Of a stretch of 53,097 nucleotides of DNA, positions 37,149 through 45,261 are shown in pieces. Numbering within the stretch: position 1 is the stretch's first letter; each line of letters opens with the position of its first letter. The notes beneath the pieces are model-generated. The model was not told the DNA's origin. It made no database searches and saw only the letters and a program-made list of their open reading frames with translations. A program made the translations under genes and the position numbers. This DNA comes from an uncultured Pseudanabaenaceae cyanobacterium (GTDB lineage Bacteria > Cyanobacteriota > Cyanobacteriia > PCC-9006 > JAAUQQ01), in contig CALECT010000103.1 in NCBI GenBank assembly GCA_937949725.1, positions 1 through 53,097 on the forward strand, written 5' to 3'.

Positions 37149-38537
37149 TTAGCTTGTCTGTCCAAACTGCACCGTCATAAACACAAACCTCGCCACAAAC
37201 ACCCCAGCAATAATCCAAGTCGCCAACGGCACCTCCCGCCTCTTCCCCTGAAACGCCTTTACCAACGGATAGGCAATAAACCCAATCGATAGCCCCTCCG
37301 CAATCGAATAGGTCAGCGGAATCATAAACAACACCAAAAACGCCGGAATCGCCTCCGCCATATCCTGCCAGCGAATCGACAACACATTACTCATCATCAT
37401 CACCCCCACCAACACCAACGCCGGAGCTGTGGCATAGGCCGGAATCGCCTGAAACACCGGAATAAAGAACACCGACAGCAACAGCAATAGCCCACAAATC
37501 ACCGCCGTAAAGCCCGTCCGTCCGCCCTCTGCAATACCCGCCGCCGACTCAACAAAGGTCGTTACCGAAGAGGTGCCAAACACCGCTCCCGCTGTAGTTG
37601 CCACAGCATCCGACAACAACGCCCGATTCGCCCGAGGCAATTCCCCATCTTCACCGATATAGCCTGCGCGCTTGCCCACCCCCGCTAGCGTCCCGATGGT
37701 GTCGAACAGGTCAACAAACAGAAAGACAAACAGCGCCGTAATGAAATTGACGATATTGCTGCCATTCAGTCCCGCTAGTCCCGCCACGCCTTGACCAAAG
37801 AGATTGCTGGGCCAGGCGGGAATTTGGACAATGCCCGTGGGAGCCGGGCTAATACCGAGAATCCAGCCCAGGATCGCCGTCGCCAATATGCCCCAGAGCA
37901 ATGCGCCTTTGGTTTTGCGCACCAGGAAGGCGGCGGTGATGATTAGGCCCGCGATCGCCATCAGTGCCGTTGGCTGCAACAAACTACCAAACGCCGTCTT
38001 CGTCACCGGATTCGCCACAATGAGCCCCGCCCCACCCGTCGCCGGATCGCCAGACAGGCCAATGTAGGCAATAAACAACCCAATACCCGCCCCCGTGGCA
38101 CTCTTTAGCCCATCGGGAATCGCCTTAATAATCTGCCGCCGCACATCCGTCAGGGTCAGGGCAATGAAAATCAGCCCCTCCACAAACACACAGCCCAAGG
38201 CCAAGCGCCAATCAATCCCCAGGCCCAACACCACCGAATAGGTGAAAAAGGCATTGATACCCATGCCCGGCGCGAGGCAAAAGGGATAGTTGGCCACCAG
38301 GGCCATGGTCAGCGTGCCGATCGCCCCCGAAATCGCCGTGGCCACCATCAGCTCTGGAAACAGATCTCCCGCTTGATTCAAGAAGATGGCATCGCCCAAA
38401 ATAATCGGGTTCACCACCAGGATGTAGGCCAGGGTCATAAAGGTCGTCAGCCCGGCCAACACCTCCGTGCGCAGGTCCGTGCCATGGCGAGCAAAGCCGA
38501 AGAAGCGGGCGATCGCGCCGTTATCCGCAGATGACAT
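37149..38537 (-). CDS. NCS2-family adenine/guanine/hypoxanthine permease (AzgA-like)
   Basis: About 462 residues, starting at ATG 38537 (MSSADNGAIARFFGFARHGT). It has 12-14 hydrophobic helices and the AzgA/GhxP signature blocks: AGLTTFMTLAYILVVNPIIL, FCLAPGMGINAFFTYSVVLG, IKAIPDGLKSATGAGIGLFI, VFLFVDLFDTIGTLAGVGKR, GTSSVTTFVESAAGIAEGGRTG and VGVMMMSNV. It imports purine bases with protons. An upstream extension to 38603 lacks family similarity. Its last ~130 bases have a decayed copy at 35985-36135. Confidence 0.93.
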   Translation of the reverse strand: MSSADNGAIARFFGFARHGTDLRTEVLAGLTTFMTLAYILVVNPIILGDAIFLNQAGDLFPELMVATAISGAIGTLTMALVANYPFCLAPGMGINAFFTYSVVLGLGIDWRLALGCVFVEGLIFIALTLTDVRRQIIKAIPDGLKSATGAGIGLFIAYIGLSGDPATGGAGLIVANPVTKTAFGSLLQPTALMAIAGLIITAAFLVRKTKGALLWGILATAILGWILGISPAPTGIVQIPAWPSNLFGQGVAGLAGLNGSNIVNFITALFVFLFVDLFDTIGTLAGVGKRAGYIGEDGELPRANRALLSDAVATTAGAVFGTSSVTTFVESAAGIAEGGRTGFTAVICGLLLLLSVFFIPVFQAIPAYATAPALVLVGVMMMSNVLSIRWQDMAEAIPAFLVLFMIPLTYSIAEGLSIGFIAYPLVKAFQGKRREVPLATWIIAGVFVARFVFMTVQFGQTS

Positions 38538-39104
38538 GATACTTATCCAAAGGCCTGTTACGAAAGCTAAGCGGCTCTTGAGCAGAAGCTTTAAGGCCTT
38601 CACCCTCTAGCGAGATTGTGCCACCATTACATCAATTCAAGAAAAGCCGTGAACTGAGAATAATCTATGCGAAGAACACAACAACAGTTCGGATGATTGT
38701 TGAATCAGCGCCTGAAACCCTTATTATTTCGTTGATGGGTAGAGGCTCTGAGGGTGCTGAAACCCATGTCTTTTCGTTGGCAATCAAAACCTGTCCGGAG
38801 TGTTGACCCAAGTAATCTCTCTTCAAATATCTGACGATTAAGTTAGCCTCTGCAGTTAGCTGTCCCTATCGTGGAAAAGCAAGGTTTGTGAAGCACAGAA
38901 GGAAGCGGAGGGAATGTTAGGGGCGGTACCTGCAGCGGTTAGATGGGTAATTGAGCGTTCTAATAATTGAGTTGAGCTAGGCAGGAGCCTGATGAAGAAT
39001 TACGAGCAAACCTTGACGAATGTAATCGCCAACCTCAACCTCATACTTCGCCAGGCTAGTGCTCAGGAAGCTTTCAGCTCCTAACTAGAGAGCTCAAATG
39101 GTTT
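38538..39104. other. Intergenic region with repeat copy 1
   Basis: No gene. It contains copy 1 of the dispersed intergenic repeat (38675-38805) described below. A 62-codon frame at 38618-38806 lies almost wholly within that repeat and is not called. Confidence 0.5.
38675..38805 (+). repeat. Dispersed intergenic repeat, copy 1
   Basis: Resembles 41363-41466 (copy 2) through CTTATT(A/C)TTTCGTTGA, a TAGAGGCT block, TGTC.(T/G)TCG(T/C)TGGCAAT and CTGTCCGGA. It resembles 46474-46590 (copy 3) through AACA(A/T)CAGTTCG and GAATCAG.G.CTGAAACC. Similarity is roughly 70-75% by eye. Confidence 0.65.
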
Positions 39105-39353
39105 CTACAGCTTACTTTTATCCACACGGATAACCTCCGTAACCCATGGACAATGTTCTTTGAGTGTTTTTTCAATTCCATGCTTGAGTGTCATGCTAGC
39201 GCTGGGGCATGTGAGACAGGTGCCATGTAATTTCACTTCTACCACTCCTTCCCGAACAGATACGAGTTCAACATCACCACCATCTGCTTGCATCGCTGGC
39301 TTAATCTTAGAGATAGCTACATTCAAGAGTCGGTATCTTTCTAATTCCTGCAT
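39105..39353 (-). CDS. Small NifU C-terminal-domain protein (CnfU-like Fe-S scaffold)
   Basis: An 82-residue protein consisting of a single NifU C-terminal domain: KIKPAMQADGGDVELVSV, then VEVKLHGTCLTCPSASMTLK and HGIEKTLKEHCPWVTEVI. The two cysteines of the C-x2-C motif that bind the transferable [2Fe-2S]/[4Fe-4S] cluster are intact. Cyanobacterial NifU-like proteins deliver clusters to photosystem I and ferredoxins. The N-terminus differs from the usual short form. It starts 13 bases after the 601-residue membrane protein, behind an AAGG ribosome site, so the two are probably co-transcribed. Whether it is the main housekeeping copy is doubtful in this context. Confidence 0.9.
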   Translation of the reverse strand: MQELERYRLLNVAISKIKPAMQADGGDVELVSVREGVVEVKLHGTCLTCPSASMTLKHGIEKTLKEHCPWVTEVIRVDKSKL

Positions 39354-39366
39354 CTATGGAACCCTT

Positions 39367-41172
39367 CTATTGTGAATTTTCGACTTTTGCAAAAACTTCT
39401 AGGCGGTAGCAGTACTCTTCCACTGGATCATCAACATTCTTAAAGTGTAGCTTCAAAAGCTCTTTGAGTGTTGCATAAAATACTGTCTTTAAATCATGCA
39501 CGCTAGGTCGCCCCTGGTCCACTCCATCATTGTTAGCTATATTAGAAACGTCCTTACTATATGCATTCTCAAATTCCATATCACTAATTTTGTCATCGCC
39601 GTGATAAATGACAACTTTTTGCTCTATGTTTATGTCCTCCAAAAACTCTAATCCACCTAAATAACTAGTGTTCGAAGATTGATCTTTTGAGGCTGCCACA
39701 GTATTCTGTGACGGTAAATCGACAGACATTCTCTTGACAAAAATATGACTTGGAGCATTGCTAACTTCAGACCCTTTTTTATGTGCATTAATGGGATCTG
39801 ATTGACTCCCTTCTTTTGGATCTCTGTTGCCACTGAAAATATCTTCATTCCTGATGTATATCATAGGCATCTTACGAACTTTGTGATAGTAAAGATCGTA
39901 AATACTATTGATAATCATCACAAGTAGTGGATTGTCAGTATCGAAGCCCAACATTTGAGGAGTCTGTCCAAGGATATCTTGTCGAGTCCCTGGAGGAAGT
40001 GGAAGAAAAAGGGGGGCAGCAATAATGGCTCGTTCGCTACTTGAGAATATATAGTAGCCCGGCAAGCGACCTATGACCTTTCTCTTGACTGTATTAGTAT
40101 TGTCTCTGGTTAGCTCAGAAATCAGCCCCTCAGATACTTCTGATGCACGCTTAGTGTCTTCTTCACTTATCACTCCACGCTTCGTTATTCTGCCTTCAAA
40201 ACGATTGTGCCATAACTCTAGATCTTGCTCTTCCAAGCAAACCATTCGAATATTATTCTTTCTTGATAAAATCAAGCTCCTAAGCTCATTCCATTTCTCA
40301 TCTGGCAATGCCAAGAAGCCTAAGGCAGGAGTATAAGCCATGAAGCGAATAACTTCTTCAGATGCTGAATTCTCCAACAAGTCATACAGATTATTTACAA
40401 GATCAGCAAAGCTCTTGATTTTTGGAAAGTCCAACGAAACGGAAGCCTTTGGTCCTTCTAACTTCAGACTTAAGGCAGTGGCTATTCTCTTAATAGTTTG
40501 GCTGATTTCCAGTCTAAATGTGGCGATGAAAATCAGGAAAATCAGGCCAAAGTTGATTATACCATGAGGCTTTGGGAAGACGATGGAGAGAGAACATAGA
40601 AACAGAGTAATTGGGAGCAAATCTTCTTTTGCTTTTTGGGACTTTCGCAAGATTGCAAAGAGTAAAGGTAATCCAGAGCTTGCAAAGCCATAAGCAAATA
40701 CTAAGCCATAGGCATCAGGGATCGGTTGACTCAAATTAGAAGGAATATATGATCTAAGAAAAAACCATCCAGTAATAAAAGATGCCAAGTACAGAAAAGA
40801 TGCACCGAAAAAAAAGCCAGATGAAAAAACTTCTCGTTCTCTGAAATTATTTTTCCCTCCTTCAAATACTATTTCTTTCATCTCCTTCCAACCAAATCCA
40901 ATAGGTACAGCAATACCTCCTAGTAATCCTAAAGATATCAAAGCCAAGGATATAAGAAATACTTTAATACTTGCCCCCCCACCTATAGTACCAAGAGGTG
41001 TAGAAAACACATTGTCATCTCCAACCATATGACTGGTCAGCCACCACAAAAAGAGCACTGTCCCAATCGCTAGTAAGGTTGAAACAACCACTATTATCTT
41101 ATAGCCGTCTGCCCTACGGGTAGGTTGCTGCTTCTTATCCACTGTCGTCTTGCGCTGATTACCTGAACTCAT
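39367..41172 (-). CDS. 601-residue membrane protein of unknown function
   Basis: Not recognised. Six hydrophobic helices lie at roughly 24-48, 68-94, 117-141, 154-175, 185-200 and 205-222, after a basic N-terminus. The remaining ~380 residues are cytosolic. Residues ~245-470 look like a mixed alpha/beta domain (FMAYTPALGFLALP, then NNIRMVCLEEQDLELWH, GYYIFSSSERAIIAAPLF). This is loosely like a PLD-type fold but without HKD motifs. A Ser/Asn/Asp-rich linker and a C-terminal helical end follow. It is AT-rich relative to core genes, and is the first gene of a two-gene unit with the NifU-domain protein. It could be an accessory or defence-type protein; this is inference. Confidence 0.7.
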   Translation of the reverse strand: MSSGNQRKTTVDKKQQPTRRADGYKIIVVVSTLLAIGTVLFLWWLTSHMVGDDNVFSTPLGTIGGGASIKVFLISLALISLGLLGGIAVPIGFGWKEMKEIVFEGGKNNFREREVFSSGFFFGASFLYLASFITGWFFLRSYIPSNLSQPIPDAYGLVFAYGFASSGLPLLFAILRKSQKAKEDLLPITLFLCSLSIVFPKPHGIINFGLIFLIFIATFRLEISQTIKRIATALSLKLEGPKASVSLDFPKIKSFADLVNNLYDLLENSASEEVIRFMAYTPALGFLALPDEKWNELRSLILSRKNNIRMVCLEEQDLELWHNRFEGRITKRGVISEEDTKRASEVSEGLISELTRDNTNTVKRKVIGRLPGYYIFSSSERAIIAAPLFLPLPPGTRQDILGQTPQMLGFDTDNPLLVMIINSIYDLYYHKVRKMPMIYIRNEDIFSGNRDPKEGSQSDPINAHKKGSEVSNAPSHIFVKRMSVDLPSQNTVAASKDQSSNTSYLGGLEFLEDINIEQKVVIYHGDDKISDMEFENAYSKDVSNIANNDGVDQGRPSVHDLKTVFYATLKELLKLHFKNVDDPVEEYCYRLEVFAKVENSQ

Positions 41173-41362
41173 AATATGCCCTGCTAATTAATAATCCTAT
41201 ATTGAGCAGATCTCATGAAAATAGAATGCTAAAGAAGTGCACCAGCCTCGCCAGGGACAAGAACTTTTTGATAGTTTGAGAAAAATAGCAGATAGTTCAT
41301 CTTTAGGTAGAGCTAAAGGTATATTTTAGCATCATTAAATATTGGCAGTTCGTACAGTTTCA

Positions 41363-41466
41363 TATTAGCCTGACCCCCTTATTCTTTCGTTGACGCTAGA
41401 GTAGAGGCTTATAGGGGAGGAAATCCTCTGCTCTGTCGCTGGCAATACAGAACTGTCCGGAATACT
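41363..41466 (+). repeat. Dispersed intergenic repeat, copy 2
   Basis: The best match to copy 1 (38675-38805): shared CTTATTCTTTCGTTGACG, GTAGAGGCT, TGTCGCTGGCAAT and CTGTCCGGA blocks in the same order and spacing. Confidence 0.65.
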
Positions 41467-41777
41467 CAAACCTGCCGCCGCAAGCGGACGAGGTATACAA
41501 GAGGAATCTGCTCCTAAATATAAGAGTTAGGAGCAGAGTCTGATATCTGCGCCGCAAGCGGCGGGGAATCAGACCCATACTAGATTGAAAATCTAAGATT
41601 CAGAGAAAATAGCTTGAATTAAACTTATGGATAATAATGTAGCCCTATAGTGAATCTGAAAATAATATAGCGAACTAGTAGAATGACTGGTAGCCTGTTA
41701 CTTGCTTTAGAGATAAATAATGATCTTCCACAACACCGGCTCTTCCGTTTCAGTACATTACAGGTCAGGCTTTGAAG

Positions 41778-41824
41778 ATTCATTTAAGGAAGTGACAAGA
41801 AGTGTGTCACTTCCTTAAATGAAT
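41778..41824. repeat. Perfect 20-bp hairpin
   Basis: Arms 41778-41797 and 41805-41824 are exact reverse complements around a 7-base loop. The left arm and the ten bases before it (41768-41797) recur at 42296-42325 (GCTTTGAAGATTC, then TTTAGGAAGTGACA or a near match), so this belongs to a repeat family. Confidence 0.8.
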
Positions 41825-41990
41825 GATTACCCCTAGTGCATAGTCAAGACTAAAGATATTAGGGTTGACGATCTCTAAAAGCCTCGCTACGTGGGGCCTC
41901 CAGGAAGAGGCAACCCTAAAATTAAGGTTTGACGCTGTACTAGAGCACTACTTTTTTGCCATCCAGACTCTTCTGGGTAGGGGGCTGAGA

Positions 41991-42165
41991 CAGGGTAAGC
42001 GCAAGAATCAACAAGCTGGGCTTTATTGCGAAAAATAAGCCTCTTCTCTCAAGAGGTAAGTGTTGTTGACAAATGCTGGCAACGAAAGAATGAGGTTTTC
42101 AGCGCAGCCTGCCCTATGGACTGAACAATTCACATTTTTGGGTGATTTTTCTTGCGCTTACCCTG
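41991..42165. mobile_element. MITE with 17-bp terminal inverted repeats and 10-bp target duplication
   Basis: The ends are CAGGGTAAGCGCAAGAA (41991-42007) and its exact reverse complement (42149-42165). Immediately outside, GGGGCTGAGA occurs on both sides (41981-41990 and 42166-42175), a perfect 10-bp target site duplication. The 175-bp element has no coding capacity. A 10-bp duplication is compatible with an IS4-type transposase acting in trans. Its interior (42074-42113, minus strand) holds the CTTATT-like/TTTCGTTG core of the dispersed repeat. Confidence 0.9.
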
Positions 42166-42295
42166 GGGGCTGAGATAACCTCACCACCCAAAATCTGAAA
42201 TTTTAGCCATCCATATTTAGTGGCATGCATCTCTTGAACACTATATGTATTAGGGTTTAGATAATCTCACTTGACCACCCTCTTCAGAGTGTTCA

Positions 42296-42387
42296 AGCTT
42301 TGAAGATTCTTTTTAGGAAGTGACAGGTCCCGAGTTGCAGTATAGTCACCACACAGCGATCTCTATATGCAACTTCTTCTAAAAAAA
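42296..42387. repeat. Related imperfect inverted repeat
   Basis: Starts with the same 30 bases as 41768-41797 (with a few changes). Its left part, GATTCTTTTTAGGAAGT, pairs imperfectly with ACTTCTTCTAAAAAAAT near 42371-42387. Probably a diverged, internally longer relative of the 41778 hairpin. Confidence 0.5.
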
Positions 42388-42466
42388 TATAAGGCTGCTT
42401 CACTTGATGGGTAAACAAGTGTGTATCCACTACCTTTTATTGTCTCATTGATCTATACCAAGACGA

Positions 42467-42596
42467 GGGGGTGAACAAAAATGTAGCCTAATCAAACCAA
42501 TGAATTTTCAGAATCATTGGCGAGCTGAAAGCTTCATCTTCTCGAAAGTGATTTATGAATTGCACAAGCATTCGAAGCCAACTTTTGTTCACCCCC
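42467..42596. mobile_element. Second MITE-like element with 14-bp inverted ends
   Basis: GGGGGTGAACAAAA (42467-42480) and its exact reverse complement (42583-42596) bound a 130-bp non-coding segment. No clear target duplication is visible, although AAGA occurs near both ends. It lies just downstream of the SUMF1-like gene stop (42632). Confidence 0.65.
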
Positions 42597-42631
42597 AAGA
42601 TCGCTCTTGTGGGAAATGTACAGCGCTATTT

Positions 42632-43450
42632 CTAGCTTTTAGCTGAAAGGCAGCAGCGGAAACCAACGTTTGGAACAGCAGATGTTGCAGACATCGCTCC
42701 TCTATTGGCCGACCTGAGTCGGAAGGGCTGGATAACATTCCAAGAGCCTCCACGGCGAACTTTTAGGAGATCATCCTTGAGTGCTAACGGATTGTGACGA
42801 GGGCTGTCAGCATAGAAAGTTGGTTCAAAAGTATCTTCACACCATTGCCAGACATTACCTACCATGTCGTATAGACCATACTCATTCGCTGAAAACTGCT
42901 TGACAGATGTAGTGGGCGCAATATCTGAGGCCGTTTTTGCGAAATTAGACTGAGTACCGTTCGGCGTTTGGTTTCCCCAAGGATAAAGTTGTTCAATTTT
43001 TCCGCTTTGGGCTGCTTTTTCCCACTCAGCTTCCGTTGGCAGTCGCTTGCCAGCCCATTTCGCGTAAGCTTTGGCATCATTCCAGGTGACTAATACCACT
43101 GGATGATCACCCCGATGAGCCAGGTTATAGCTCTGCCAGCATAAGGCTGATATAAGCTTATATTCACCTTGGTCATATCCCCAGGCCTCACCGAACTTCT
43201 CTGCTTCAGTTCGGTAGGAGGTTGCCTGAACAAACTTAGCAAACTGGCTATTTGTGACTGGAGTTTCATCCATCCAAAACTCATCTAGATCCACTTCATG
43301 GACTGGGCCTTCAAATTCTCCCCATCCTTCACTACCCATTGAAAATGAGCCTGCTGGGATCAAAACCATCCCATTGGCTGCTTGAGGTTCTAACACAATA
43401 CTTGTGGTGTTGAGGACCCTGTCTTTGCAGATAGTCGAATTCTTAGTCAC
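42632..43450 (-). CDS. SUMF1/FGE-sulfatase-fold protein lacking the FGE cysteines
   Basis: A 272-residue GTG-started protein; an ATG at 43369 is the alternative start. The whole formylglycine-generating-enzyme fold is present: MVLIPAGSFSMGSEGWGE, HEVDLDEFWMDETPVTNSQF, VTWNDAKAYAKWAGKRLPTE, AEWEKAA, YPWGN, NEYGLYDMVGNVWQWCED and VRRGGSWN. In true FGE the two catalytic cysteines follow GGS; here the positions are V239 and R244, so classical formylglycine formation is unlikely. Other family members are iron-dependent oxidoreductases or binding proteins. No sulfatase gene is in the window. The next same-strand gene upstream is the ABC ATPase unit, in the opposite order of transcription flow, 293 bases away. 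Confidence 0.88.
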   Translation of the reverse strand: MTKNSTICKDRVLNTTSIVLEPQAANGMVLIPAGSFSMGSEGWGEFEGPVHEVDLDEFWMDETPVTNSQFAKFVQATSYRTEAEKFGEAWGYDQGEYKLISALCWQSYNLAHRGDHPVVLVTWNDAKAYAKWAGKRLPTEAEWEKAAQSGKIEQLYPWGNQTPNGTQSNFAKTASDIAPTTSVKQFSANEYGLYDMVGNVWQWCEDTFEPTFYADSPRHNPLALKDDLLKVRRGGSWNVIQPFRLRSANRGAMSATSAVPNVGFRCCLSAKS

Positions 43451-43743
43451 AGTGATTATTGCCCCTTTTAAGGCTGGTCGGTTGAATTACGAGTATCACT
43501 CGGTAGCAAAAAATACAGCATACCCACTAGAATAGGCTGTATTTGGGAATTTAGTCGGCTTCACTGAATTACTGACATCTCCCTATGAACTAATATGAGC
43601 GGATACTCGCACATATTGTTCCCGAGTTCTCTGGCTAATCATAATATCTTAAGGACTGCTTTTGGGATTTAGTAATATATGAGAGTGAATCATCATATTC
43701 AAGATAGTTTTCTATATATATTTCTCTGCTTAAGTAATTTCCT

Positions 43744-44469
43744 CTAGGAATTGTAAGCAGGTTCAATTGATTCAAGAATCTGTTTTTTTTGCTCAATAAA
43801 CTCAGCCGTAAATTTAATGGATTCTAATCTAGGCCTGTCAAAGAGAACTTGATGTTCTCCCATAACGCTGCCGTCGCCTAACACTACAACTCGATCCGAT
43901 AGAAACATCGCTTCTTCAATATTATGAGTTACAAATAAGACTGTTTTTTGATTTTTCTCCCATACATCAAGGAGCCAGGTTTGCATCTTGCCTCTTGTGT
44001 ACATATCGAGCGCTCCAAACGGTTCATCCATCAGAATTACTTCAGGATTAGGTGCTAATGCTCTCGCCAATGCCACTCGTTGAGTCTGACCGCCAGAAAG
44101 CTGAGAAGGATACTTGTGAGCTTCTGAAGCAAGCCCTACGAGCTCTAAATGGTTATCAACAATTTCTTGGTTGGGATGCTTAGCTCCATGCAAACCAAGA
44201 GCAATATTGCCGCGCACTGTTAACCAGGGGAAAACTGCATAGTTCTGAAACACGATCCCCATATCTTGGGGGGTTTGTACTTGGCCTTGACTTGGAATAA
44301 ACCCAACGAGTGCATGAAGTAACGTAGATTTACCGCTGCCAGAGCGACCCACCAAGGAAACAAACTCGCCACGCTGAAGTGCTAGGTCTATGCCGTGGAG
44401 GATTTCATGCTGATCCAACTGCACCCTTAGATTACTGACTTGAATATGGGGAGATTGATTTCCTTTCAT
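43744..44469 (-). CDS. ABC importer ATPase, nitrate/sulfonate/taurine (SsuB/TauB) type
   Basis: A 241-residue ATPase: QHEILHGIDLALQRGEFVSL, Walker A GRSGSGKST, Q-loop VFQNYAVFPWLTVRGNIALG, signature LSGGQTQRVALARAL, Walker B EVILMDEPFGALDMYTR and switch His in VTHNIEEAMFL. The NYAVFPWLTVRGNI stretch is typical of the SsuB/TauB/NrtD group. The start ATG overlaps the permease stop by one base (TAATG), so the two are translationally coupled. It is the third gene of a binding protein-permease-ATPase operon. Confidence 0.93.
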   Translation of the reverse strand: MKGNQSPHIQVSNLRVQLDQHEILHGIDLALQRGEFVSLVGRSGSGKSTLLHALVGFIPSQGQVQTPQDMGIVFQNYAVFPWLTVRGNIALGLHGAKHPNQEIVDNHLELVGLASEAHKYPSQLSGGQTQRVALARALAPNPEVILMDEPFGALDMYTRGKMQTWLLDVWEKNQKTVLFVTHNIEEAMFLSDRVVVLGDGSVMGEHQVLFDRPRLESIKFTAEFIEQKKQILESIEPAYNS

Positions 44470-45248
44470 TATTTCTGCCCTGAAAGTTTAAGCCAGGGAA
44501 AGACAAGTCTAATAATTGCCAGTAAGCCAATATCGGCTAACGCCCCAAACAAACCTAACAGAACCAGAGCCGCAATCATCCGATCCATTCGATAGGCAAG
44601 CTGAGAGGAGTAAATCTGATAGCCAATACCAGAAGAGGCTCCTGCTAGCTCCGAGACAAAGACCATAATAAAGGCAATGGATATTCCAGTCCGTAAACCA
44701 GCAACTATGAAGGGTAAAGCTGCCGGGAAGATTACTTTCCACAAAATGGCTAAACCCCGAATCTTTAAGGTGTGGGCACTCCACAAAAAAGTCTTGGGAA
44801 TATCTCTGACACCAACATGGGTGTTAATCCAGACCGGAAAAAATACCGCAAAAGAGATAGAAAAGATCTTTGAGACTTCTCCGATACCAAACCAAACAAT
44901 CACCAAAGGAATGATTGCGACCGGCGGCAGTGGCCGTAGGAGTTGAATTAGGGGCGATAGGTAGTTGCTGAACAGTTTGATTCTTCCGGTCAGCAACCCC
45001 ACAAATATGGCAATTACACTACCTAAACAAAAACCAATCAGTGCTCGCCAGAGGCTAGCCTGAATATCTCTAAGCAGCTCTCCGCTGCGTGCCATTTCTA
45101 TCCACGCTCCAAACACTCTAGTGGGGGGTGGGAAAAGGGGCTTTGGTACTATACCAACCCTGGAAACAATTTCCCAAATCACTAAAATAAATACGATTGT
45201 AAAACCGCCTTGAAGAATAGACAGACTACCCTTGGAGAGCCGCTTCAT
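44469..45248 (-). CDS. ABC importer permease, SsuC/TauC type
   Basis: About 259 residues starting at ATG 45248 (MKRLSKGSLSILQGGFTIVF), 13 bases after the binding-protein stop. Five to six membrane helices. Family blocks: PPPTRVFGAW, DIQASLWRALIGFCLGSVIAI, LIQLLRPLPPVAIIPLVIVW, FGIGEVSKIFSI and, for the EAA-like loop, IRGLAILWKVIFPAALPFIVAGLRTG. The end has GASSGIGYQIYSSQ. The R-P-L-P-P-V-A-x-I-P-L-x-I-x-W-F-G stretch is diagnostic of the nitrate/sulfonate/taurine group. The frame extends upstream into the binding-protein gene; that part is not real. Confidence 0.93.
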   Translation of the reverse strand: MKRLSKGSLSILQGGFTIVFILVIWEIVSRVGIVPKPLFPPPTRVFGAWIEMARSGELLRDIQASLWRALIGFCLGSVIAIFVGLLTGRIKLFSNYLSPLIQLLRPLPPVAIIPLVIVWFGIGEVSKIFSISFAVFFPVWINTHVGVRDIPKTFLWSAHTLKIRGLAILWKVIFPAALPFIVAGLRTGISIAFIMVFVSELAGASSGIGYQIYSSQLAYRMDRMIAALVLLGLFGALADIGLLAIIRLVFPWLKLSGQK

Positions 45249-45261
45249 ATAATTCACGAAA

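Larger units (their letters stand above)
41173..42631. other. 1.4 kb gene-free stretch packed with miniature inverted-repeat elements
   Basis: No gene on either strand. It contains repeat copy 2, a 20-bp-arm hairpin, a MITE with target duplication and a second MITE-like element, listed separately. No transposase is present. Confidence 0.7.

Noticed and set aside
38618..38806. 62-codon plus-strand frame after the permease
   Set aside because: It lies almost wholly in dispersed repeat copy 1, so it is better explained as repeat sequence.
41173..42631. Possible CRISPR array in the repeat-rich spacer
   Set aside because: The repeats are inverted, of different types and not regularly spaced. No cas gene is near.
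41173..42631. Possible full insertion sequence
   Set aside because: No transposase-like frame is present on either strand; only non-coding elements with inverted ends.
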